From Deltaproteobacteria bacterium (GTDB lineage Bacteria; Myxococcota_A; Bradymonadia; UBA7976; VGTA01): 5,150 nucleotides of DNA. The translations under genes were made by a program, and so were the position numbers. The stretch spans positions 1-5,150 of the forward strand of contig VGTA01000305.1 in the NCBI GenBank assembly GCA_016874875.1. Direction: 5' to 3'. A model generated the notes under the pieces. The model saw only the letters and a program-made list of their open reading frames with translations. It was not told the origin of the DNA and did no database searches. Shown here piece by piece: positions 1-5,150 of the stretch (position 1 is its first letter; the number at the start of each line of letters is the position of its first letter).

Positions 1-1297
1 CACCGCGCAGGGCGCGAACGGGGCCGAGCGCGATGGTGGGGATGTAGGTCACGAGCAGCAGCGCCACCGCCAGAATCCCCATAAAGGGCACCACCGAGCG
101 CACCACCTCCCCCACGGGCTTGTGGAAGAGCGACGACGACACGAACAGGTTGAGCCCCATCGGGGGCGTCAGGTAGCCGAGCTCGAGGTTGACGATGAAG
201 ATGATGCCGAGGTGGATGGGGTCGATCCCATACGCCGCCGCCATCGGCGCGAGCAGCGGCACCAGAATCATGATGGCGCTCATGATGTCCATCAGGCACC
301 CCACGATGAGCAGGAAGCCGTTGAGGATGAGCAAGAACGTCACCGGCGTCAGCTGTTGCGTCTGAATCCACGCCACCGCCTTGTCGGGCAGCGCCAGCTC
401 CGCGAGCAGGTCGTTGAGCCCCACCGCCATGGCAAAAATCACCAGCAGGCTCCCCATGAGCACCGTCGACTCCCCCACCACCCCGGGCAGGTCGCTCACC
501 TTCAGCGAGCGGTGAATCCACAGCTCCACCACCAGGCTGTAGACCACGCTCACCGCCGCCGCCTCCGTGGCGGTGAACAGCCCCGAGTAGATGCCCCCGA
601 GGATCACCACAGGCAACATCAGCGACCAGAACCCCTCCACGAACCGCTCCACGAGCGGCTCGCCGCTCTTGTGGAACCGCTCCCCGCGCTGGAGCCCGTC
701 GCGCAGGCAGTAGAGCGAGAGCAGAATCCCGATGAGGACACCAGGGCCCACCCCCGCCAAGAACAAATCCTCCACCTGAATCACGTGGGTGCCGCTAGCG
801 AAGATCGCGTACACGATCATGGGGATGCTCGGCGGGATCAGGATGCCGAGGGTGCCGGCGCTGGTGACTAGGCCCGTGGCGAAGCGCTCCGTGTAGCCCG
901 CCTTGACGAGCGCGGGGTACATCACGCCGCCGATGGTGATCACCGTGACGGGGGAGGAGCCGGAGATGGCGGCGAAAAACATGCACGCGATCACCGTCGC
1001 CACGCCGATGCCGCCCGGCAGCCCCGCGAACGCCGCCCGCGCCACGCTCACCAGGCGCTCGGCGATGGCGCCGCGACTCATAATGGAGCCCGAAAGCACA
1101 AAGAAGGGGATGGCGAGCAAGGGCGGCTTGTCGGTGAGCTTGCGGAGACTCTCAGCGAAGGCGATCTCGGTGAGGGGGGTGCCCTCAAAGAGCGTGTAGC
1201 CGAGGGCGGTCATGGCGCCGATGAGCAAGAACAGCGGCGCCGAGAGGAGGAGGAGGGCGACGAGCGCCAGCGAGAGGATGAGCGCTTCGGGACTCAA
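1..1297 (-). CDS. dctM: TRAP transporter large permease, DctM family (C-terminus cut by window edge)
   Basis: This is the large membrane subunit of a tripartite ATP-independent periplasmic (TRAP) transporter. In this family it forms the elevator-type transport domain that moves a solute, delivered by a DctP binding protein, together with sodium ions. The reading frame stays open for 432 codons, close to the family's usual 425-440, so only the last few residues and the stop should be missing. Family hallmarks are visible in both halves: ISGSSPVTVITIG at residues 111-123, GTLGILIPPSIPM at 148-160, TATEAAA from 242, GCLMD with D337, and TPPMGLNLF at 377-385. The rest is nearly continuous hydrophobic segments. 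I chose the TTG start at 1297: it has AAGGAG eight bases upstream, overlaps the dctQ stop by four bases and keeps the first helix. The in-frame ATG at 1213 would delete that helix. The substrate cannot be read from the sequence. Family assignment is near certain. Confidence 0.95.
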   Translation of the reverse strand, partial: MSPEALILSLALVALLLLSAPLFLLIGAMTALGYTLFEGTPLTEIAFAESLRKLTDKPPLLAIPFFVLSGSIMSRGAIAERLVSVARAAFAGLPGGIGVATVIACMFFAAISGSSPVTVITIGGVMYPALVKAGYTERFATGLVTSAGTLGILIPPSIPMIVYAIFASGTHVIQVEDLFLAGVGPGVLIGILLSLYCLRDGLQRGERFHKSGEPLVERFVEGFWSLMLPVVILGGIYSGLFTATEAAAVSVVYSLVVELWIHRSLKVSDLPGVVGESTVLMGSLLVIFAMAVGLNDLLAELALPDKAVAWIQTQQLTPVTFLLILNGFLLIVGCLMDIMSAIMILVPLLAPMAAAYGIDPIHLGIIFIVNLELGYLTPPMGLNLFVSSSLFHKPVGEVVRSVVPFMGILAVALLLVTYIPTIALGPVRALRG

Positions 1298-2265
1298 TGC
1301 GTGTTCTCCTTCTCAGGCAGCGCCTGAGGGTCACGGAAGGCCGCCAGGCTGTAGGCGAGGCTGCGGAGGGCGATCAGGCCAAAGGAGACCACGCCGGCGA
1401 AGAGGATGACCCAGGAGGGGACGCCGGTGGCGGGGCGCACCTCGCCGCTGGCGAGGCTGCCCGTGGGCCCAAAGGCGCCCACCCCCATCAGGAGCGCCAC
1501 GTAGCCGCTGAAGAGGGCGGTGGCGAGCAGGCCGGCGGGGCGCACGAGCGGGCGCGCCCGCGGGGGGACCAGCTTGCCGAGGGCGCTGATCTCGATGTGC
1601 TTGTGCTGGTAGGTGGCCATGCTCCCGCCCAAGAACGCCACCCACGCCAAGAGGATGAGCGACAGCTCCTGACTCCAGATGTAGTCCTGAGGCAGGCGCG
1701 ACGCGAGCCAGGCGGTGACGAGCGCGAGGGCGGCGAGCCCCCCCGCCGCCGCAGGCCGCCCCTCACGCCACGCCCCCCACGCCGCCGCCCCCAGCCCCAA
1801 GAGCGCCAGCGCCGAGCAGACCACCCAGCTCGGCGCCTGGTACACGGCGACGCAGAGGGCGTAGGTGAGCGCGAGGGAGAGGGCGCCGGCCTTGAGCGCC
1901 GCAGCGCGGTCTGAGCCCGCGCCCTCGCCCGCGCTCGCGCCCGCCGCGCCGCGCGCCGCCCGCCGCCGCGAGGCGACGGCGCCCCACCCAAAGCCGAAGG
2001 CGGCGAGGGCGGCGAGGAGGGGCGGCAGGAGGGCGCCGGTGGGGGTGACGCCGGCGGGGAGCTGCGACGGGAGCAGCCCAAAGAGACTCAGCGCGCTCAA
2101 CGCCGGCTCGGTCTGCGCGCCGCGCAGGGCGCGCGCGAGGATGTCGAGGGTGACGGTGATGACCATCACGGCGGCGGCGAGGGTCACGAGCGCCTGCTCG
2201 GCGGCGTACAGGCCCGCGTCGAGCCGGCGGAGGGGGCTAGGGGGGCGCTCATAGGGGGGGCTCAT
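1294..2265 (-). CDS. dctQ: TRAP transporter small permease, DctQ family, with a large inserted membrane region
   Basis: This 323-residue protein is the small membrane subunit of the TRAP transporter, the scaffold that holds DctM. Typical members have about 160-200 residues and four helices. Here helix 1 is at about 22-42, ending in DILARAL. The usual second-helix signature appears only at about 197-227, as WSQE, AWVAFLGG and then HKHIEIS at 221-227. Helices 3 and 4 follow at about 243-263 and 282-301. Between residues 50 and 196 lie about four extra hydrophobic segments (about 77-99, 123-143, 146-166 and 172-190), with an Arg/Ala/Gly-rich linker at 100-122. An even number of added helices would keep the canonical topology. 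The ATG at 2265 has AAGGAG five bases upstream. The stop overlaps the dctM start by four bases, so the two are surely one operon. The DctQ call rests on the C-terminal signature plus the dctM neighbour. The role of the insert is unknown. Confidence 0.88.
   Translation of the reverse strand: MSPPYERPPSPLRRLDAGLYAAEQALVTLAAAVMVITVTLDILARALRGAQTEPALSALSLFGLLPSQLPAGVTPTGALLPPLLAALAAFGFGWGAVASRRRAARGAAGASAGEGAGSDRAAALKAGALSLALTYALCVAVYQAPSWVVCSALALLGLGAAAWGAWREGRPAAAGGLAALALVTAWLASRLPQDYIWSQELSLILLAWVAFLGGSMATYQHKHIEISALGKLVPPRARPLVRPAGLLATALFSGYVALLMGVGAFGPTGSLASGEVRPATGVPSWVILFAGVVSFGLIALRSLAYSLAAFRDPQALPEKENTH
1306..1311 (-). promoter_or_regulatory. Ribosome binding site that sets the TTG start of dctM
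   Basis: AAGGAG on the minus strand lies eight bases before the TTG at 1297, inside the last codons of dctQ. It supports the non-ATG start and, together with the four-base stop/start overlap, suggests that dctM translation is coupled to dctQ. Confidence 0.75.
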
Positions 2266-2293
2266 CGGGGCTCCTTGGCGGTGAGGGGCCTCC

Positions 2294-2324
2294 CTTATAG
2301 CACGAAGCCGGTGCGGCGGCTCAA
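2294..2324 (-). promoter_or_regulatory. Possible promoter for dctQM in the 55-base gap
   Basis: The minus strand reads TGC followed by TATAAG (2299-2294), an extended -10-like element, with TTGAGC (2324-2319) 19 bases further upstream as a weak -35 candidate. The -35 overlaps the lipoprotein stop codon. An AT-rich hexamer is uncommon in this very GC-rich window, but the spacer is long and the -35 matches only four of six bases. If real, it would let dctQM be transcribed without the upstream lipoprotein gene. The gap shows no convincing terminator hairpin. Confidence 0.35.
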
Positions 2325-4231
2325 GGGTTCACAGCGCGCGGCTGCCGCTCCCCGGCGAAGTCCCCGCTGAAGGGCGGGGCGGTCTCCTGCGCGGTGCGGA
2401 TGGCGCCCCACCAGCGCCCCTCGGCGACCTTGTCCACCGTGAGGTCGTCGGTCTCCTCCACGAACACCATCTCCCCCTGCAGGTCCATGCGCGTGTCCAC
2501 CTCGAGCCCGCCGATGATCAAGCCCGCCGCCGAGCCCGCCGCGCTCATAGCCGTGGTGCACCAGCCCTCGATGGTGGAGCGCCGCACGACGTTGATGCCG
2601 CCGAGGCGCAGGTAGTCGCGCCCCCCCGTGAGCCGGTTGGCGAAACTGGGGCAGTTGGCGAGGTTGAGCAGCGCCTGCGACAGCGACGTGGCGCCGTTGG
2701 CCACGCGCGGCAGCAGCAGGTTGTTGAGCAGGAACATGACCAGGCGCCCGTACTGCAGGTCCATGGTGTGCAGGTTGATCACGCCCTGGTTGTAGCTGTG
2801 GAGGCGCCCGGTGAACTGCCCAAAGACGAGGTTGATGTTGTTGCCGCCCTCCACGAGGTCGTTCATGGTGAAGGGGTGGCGACCGCAGGCGGGGTCGGGG
2901 CTACCCTGGCAGCCGAGGCGCCAATAGAAGGCGAGCCCGATCCAGCTCTGGGAGCCCTCAAAGGTGCCGTCGGAGCGCGCCTTGGAGAGCGTCATGTCGC
3001 TGATCACCTCCATGTTGGACACCACGCTGATGAGGTCGGAGCCGATGGTGAAGAAGTCGCGCATCCAGTCGGGGCCGTCGTTGTCGATGTACTCGTTGAT
3101 CAGCCTGTTGAGGTCGTCCTCCACCCAGTTGCGGATCAGGTCGATCACCAGCCCGCCGATGGAGCCCGCCGCCTCGCGCGCGAGCGCCTCCACGGCGTCA
3201 AAGATCAGCCCGCCGATCTCGCGCTCGTGGTTGGCGTCCCCAAAGAAGCGCACCAGCCCCTCCACCACCTGCCCCACGGAGCCGGGGATGGCGTCGGTGA
3301 AGTCGTAGTGGTTGAGGATGTCGTAGCGGCCGGAGGGGTCGAGCGGCAGGAGCAGGAGCGAGACGGTCACGCTCCGAGTCTCGTCCTCGTTGATGCGGAT
3401 GTCGCCCGTGCAGCCGGCGGCGGCGAGGACGCCGAGGGCTTGCGTGCGCGCGCGCACCACCACCGCGTAGCGACTCCCGGCGAGCAGCCCGCGCGCCAAG
3501 AAGGCGTCGTTGAGCGCCAGCCCGTTCTGGCTGAGCACTACGTCGTCGGGCGGACTCAGATAGTAGGGGCTGTCGCACCAGGTGGGCTGCGACACGAGGT
3601 AGACCTCCACCTGGTCGAGGGCCACGGGGCCCTGGTAGTCAAAGCGCACGCTCAGGTCGCCCGCCGGCAGGTCCTCGGCGCTGACGCTGAACTCCACGGC
3701 GCGGCGCGCCTGGGCGTGGCGCGCCCCCACGCGGTAGGGGCGCACGTCGGGGCCAGCGTAGAAGGTGACGCGGGCGTAGCCGCTGGCGTCGGTGACGGTG
3801 CGCGCGGCGGTGAGGGTGGCCTCCCCGGCGTCGTCGAGAATCTCAAACTCCACCGCCTCGCCGCTCACCATGTCGCCCTCCTGGTTAAAGAGCAGCACGC
3901 CGAGCTCCACCTCGCCGCGGATGGGCACCGTCTTGTCGGTGTCGCCGGCGGGGACCAGGACGCGCGCGCTGGGGAGCTCCTGCGCGCCGCCGCCCTGCGC
4001 CTCCGCGCCCGCCGGGGCGAAGGCGCCGCTGATGGGGAGGTCGTCGGGGTCCACCTCCACAAAGATCTGGCGCTCGCGCACGGGCGCCACCGCGTCGTCG
4101 CAGGCGGCGAGGGGGGGGATGAGGACGAGCAGCGAGAGCAGCGAGAGCTGCGCGAGGAGGGCGCGCGGCGCGAGGCGCGCGCGGAGGGCGGCGAGGGCGC
4201 CGCGCGGGGGCGGGGGGACGGGGGGGGTCAT
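2321..4231 (-). CDS. Predicted lipoprotein of unknown function with Ig-like domain
   Basis: I do not recognise this 636-residue protein as a named family. It begins with a proline-rich stretch (PPVPPPP at residues 3-9), a basic region, a hydrophobic core at about 26-40 and the lipobox LAAC with Cys44, so it should be exported, lipidated and membrane-anchored; Asp-Asp follows the Cys. Residues about 88-185 resemble a bacterial Ig-like domain (Big_1 type), with VSGEAVEFEI and TDASGYARVTFYAG. Residues about 192-297 look like a second beta-sandwich containing C219 and C274. From about 303 come FTDAIPGSVG, amphipathic helices (322-384), then mixed helices and strands to a tail with DLTVDK and GRWWG (597-609). 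The six mature cysteines after Cys44 fall into close pairs, C219/C274, C441/C449 and C527/C558, which fits disulfides outside the cytoplasm. The ATG at 4231 has CAGGAG seven bases upstream; the frame stays open back to 4363 but has no signal-like start there. Its length and make-up do not fit a DctP binding protein. Confidence 0.85.
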   Translation of the reverse strand: MTPPVPPPPRGALAALRARLAPRALLAQLSLLSLLVLIPPLAACDDAVAPVRERQIFVEVDPDDLPISGAFAPAGAEAQGGGAQELPSARVLVPAGDTDKTVPIRGEVELGVLLFNQEGDMVSGEAVEFEILDDAGEATLTAARTVTDASGYARVTFYAGPDVRPYRVGARHAQARRAVEFSVSAEDLPAGDLSVRFDYQGPVALDQVEVYLVSQPTWCDSPYYLSPPDDVVLSQNGLALNDAFLARGLLAGSRYAVVVRARTQALGVLAAAGCTGDIRINEDETRSVTVSLLLLPLDPSGRYDILNHYDFTDAIPGSVGQVVEGLVRFFGDANHEREIGGLIFDAVEALAREAAGSIGGLVIDLIRNWVEDDLNRLINEYIDNDGPDWMRDFFTIGSDLISVVSNMEVISDMTLSKARSDGTFEGSQSWIGLAFYWRLGCQGSPDPACGRHPFTMNDLVEGGNNINLVFGQFTGRLHSYNQGVINLHTMDLQYGRLVMFLLNNLLLPRVANGATSLSQALLNLANCPSFANRLTGGRDYLRLGGINVVRRSTIEGWCTTAMSAAGSAAGLIIGGLEVDTRMDLQGEMVFVEETDDLTVDKVAEGRWWGAIRTAQETAPPFSGDFAGERQPRAVNP

Positions 4232-4238
4232 GGCGTGG

Positions 4239-4244
4239 CTCCTG
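4239..4244 (-). promoter_or_regulatory. Ribosome binding site that sets the lipoprotein start
   Basis: CAGGAG on the minus strand lies seven bases before the ATG at 4231. This choice puts the signal peptide and lipobox at the proper distance from the N-terminus, so the longer in-frame version starting at 4363 is not needed. Confidence 0.75.
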
Positions 4245-4270
4245 AGTGGGCGCGGGGCGGCGCGGGCGCC

Positions 4271-4309
4271 CTCTAAGCTCCTGTAGAGACTAGCCGCGCT
4301 CTCGGAGAG
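4271..4309. repeat. Two small inverted repeats in the divergent intergenic region
   Basis: CTCTA at 4271-4275 pairs with TAGAG at 4284-4288 across an eight-base gap, and CTCTC at 4299-4303 pairs with GAGAG at 4305-4309 across one base. Both have the same CTCT/AGAG character and lie between the two divergent genes. They could be operator half-sites or small hairpins in the 5' leader. They are short enough to be chance. Confidence 0.3.
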
Positions 4310-4316
4310 ATGTCTA
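4287..4316 (-). promoter_or_regulatory. Possible promoter of the lipoprotein gene, with palindromic spacer
   Basis: On the minus strand TAGACA (4316-4311, five of six bases of the -35 consensus) is followed after 18 bases by TAGTCT (4292-4287, a weak -10 with three of six matches). The 11-base palindrome CTCTCGGAGAG (4299-4309) lies inside the spacer. The inverted repeat CTCTA/TAGAG (4271-4275 and 4284-4288) overlaps the -10 and the expected start of transcription. The -10 is poor, so this is tentative. Confidence 0.3.
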
Positions 4317-4351
4317 GCGCCGCGCGCGCCGTGCCTCCCGCGCCGCCGCGC

Positions 4352-4380
4352 TTTACACCCCACGCGCTTCGCTCTATGCT
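4352..4380 (+). promoter_or_regulatory. Probable sigma70-type promoter of the PATAN/DUF4388 gene
   Basis: TTTACA (4352-4357, five of six bases of the -35 consensus) is followed after exactly 17 bases by TATGCT (4375-4380, four of six of the -10 consensus). Transcription would start near 4387, giving a leader of about 35 bases before the ATG at 4422. The optimal spacing and the locally higher AT content support it. Confidence 0.5.
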
Positions 4381-4421
4381 ACCGCCCGCCCACACCCCCA
4401 CCGAGAGGAGCGCGCGAGGAG

Positions 4422-5150
4422 ATGCAGCGCGGGACCATCGAGCCGTTCAGGCTCTTCAAGCTCTTTAAGGGCCTCTACGATCAGCGTGCCTCGGGCTGGC
4501 TGCACCTCACCGACGGCAAGGCGCAGCGCAGCGTCTATCTGCTGCAGGGCGCCCCGGCCGCCCTCGTGAGCGCCGAGCCGCGCGAGCAGATGCTGGTGCG
4601 GTGCGTGCGCGAGGGCGTGTGCTCCACGGCGGAGGCGGCTGAGGTGGAGCGCGCGGCGGCGGAGCGCGACCTCGATCCGCTCGACGCCCTCGAGGCGCAG
4701 GGGGCGGTCTCGGCGGCGCGCGCCGCGCAGCTCCGCGTGGACCTAATCGCTGAGGTGGTGTGGGGCGCGCTCGGCTGGCAGGCGGGGCAGTTCATCTGGG
4801 ACCCCGCGCGCCCCGCCCCCGCGCGCCTCACCCCCGTCGACACGCTCACCACCCTCGCCCTCGGCGGCGTGGAGGGGCTCTCGGAGGCGCAGCGGGCGCA
4901 GGTGTTCGCCAGCCTCGGCGCGCGCGCCGCCACCCTCAGCGCGCGCGCCCCCGAGGAGCGCGAGGCGCTCACCGCGCTGCTCGGCGCCGAGGCGGTGGCG
5001 GCGCTCACCGCCGGCGCCTCCCCCGCCGCCCTCGCGCGCGCCGCGGCGGCGCGCTCGCCCGAGGAGGGCCTAGAGCTCGCGGGGGCGCTCTGCGGGCTGC
5101 TCCTCTGCGGCGCGCTCGCCGTGAGCGCCGAGGCGCCCCCCGCCCGCCCC
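4422..5150 (+). CDS. PATAN/DUF4388-like domain protein (3' part beyond window)
   Basis: The frame is open for 243 codons to the right edge with no stop. The N-terminus fits the DUF4388 (PATAN) fold seen in PatA-like regulators and in multidomain proteins of myxobacteria: a short helix with FRLFKLFKGLYD (9-20), SGWLHLTDGK (24-33), then VYLLQGAPAALVSA (38-51), the pattern of sheet strands ending in a glycine turn. Residues 105-127 (VDLIAEVVWGALGW followed by GQFIWD) match the helix and strand where this family usually has a Trp-Gly-Phe motif. The following part is Ala-rich helices, ending in a hydrophobic segment at about 217-234 and a proline-rich linker, so further domains may follow. No signal peptide is seen, so a cytoplasmic regulatory or protein-interaction role is inferred. 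The ATG at 4422 directly follows one AGGAG (4417-4421), too close to serve; another AGGAG (4406-4410) is 11 bases upstream. It is divergent from the lipoprotein gene. Confidence 0.8.
   Translation, partial: MQRGTIEPFRLFKLFKGLYDQRASGWLHLTDGKAQRSVYLLQGAPAALVSAEPREQMLVRCVREGVCSTAEAAEVERAAAERDLDPLDALEAQGAVSAARAAQLRVDLIAEVVWGALGWQAGQFIWDPARPAPARLTPVDTLTTLALGGVEGLSEAQRAQVFASLGARAATLSARAPEEREALTALLGAEAVAALTAGASPAALARAAAARSPEEGLELAGALCGLLLCGALAVSAEAPPARP

Noticed and set aside
122..871. A 249-codon plus-strand open frame opposite dctM
   Set aside because: Composition is extreme (His, Arg, Glu, Gln) with no hydrophobic core; the opposite strand encodes unmistakable DctM.
1297..1914. A 205-codon plus-strand open frame opposite dctQ
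   Set aside because: Charged, low-complexity shadow of dctQ.
2281..2320. Possible terminator after the lipoprotein gene
   Set aside because: Only very short pairings such as GAGG/CCTC are present and there is no T-run on the minus strand.
2321..4231. Lipoprotein as the DctP solute-binding subunit
   Set aside because: It is almost twice the usual DctP length, contains Ig-like beta domains and paired cysteines, and shows no DctP motif that I can recognise.
2768..4276. A 502-codon open frame on the plus strand, opposite the lipoprotein gene
   Set aside because: It is the antisense shadow of a high-GC gene: rich in His, Val, Ala and Glu, with no domain. The minus strand has a signal peptide, lipobox and domain signals.
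4232..4363. N-terminal extension of the lipoprotein frame to an ATG at 4363
   Set aside because: It would bury the signal peptide behind 44 mostly basic residues and lacks a ribosome site as good as that of the ATG at 4231; it also covers the promoter region.
4535..5008. A 157-codon minus-strand open frame
   Set aside because: Ser/Ala/Arg-rich shadow of the PATAN/DUF4388 gene on the plus strand.

Overview
The window is very GC-rich, with G or C at most third codon positions. It carries four protein-coding genes and has no RNA gene, mobile element or CRISPR array that I can see. The base composition, a PATAN/DUF4388-type protein and a large lipoprotein with Ig-like domains suggest a myxobacteria-like lineage (Myxococcota or Bradymonadota, the former Deltaproteobacteria). 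This placement is an inference from style, not from a marker gene.

Layout: positions 1-1297, minus strand, hold the large permease of a TRAP transporter (DctM type), cut by the left window edge a few residues before its probable C-terminus. Positions 1294-2265, minus strand, hold the small TRAP permease (DctQ type), which is nearly twice the usual length because extra membrane segments sit between its first and second canonical helices. Its stop overlaps the TTG start of dctM by 4 bases. After a 55-base gap, 2321-4231 (minus strand) encodes a 636-residue predicted lipoprotein of unknown function with a clear lipobox, a Big_1-like Ig domain, a second probable beta domain and an unrecognised C-terminal half. 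A 190-base divergent intergenic region (4232-4421) follows, with a good forward promoter candidate and a weaker reverse one containing small palindromes. From 4422 to the right edge, plus strand, runs the first 243 codons of a protein with a PATAN/DUF4388-like domain.

How the genes may work together: DctQ and DctM form the membrane part of a sodium- or proton-driven tripartite transporter for an unknown, probably organic-acid-like, solute. The extracytoplasmic binding protein DctP that such a system needs is not in the window. The gene just upstream of dctQ is the lipoprotein, which is not a DctP. It could be a co-transcribed accessory factor or just a neighbour; a promoter-like sequence in the 55-base gap leaves room for separate transcription of dctQM. 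The divergent PATAN gene is probably a separate regulatory or cytoplasmic unit.

The points most worth a second look are the enlarged DctQ, the unassigned lipoprotein in the usual DctP slot, and the C8 tracts at its start codon and lipobox.
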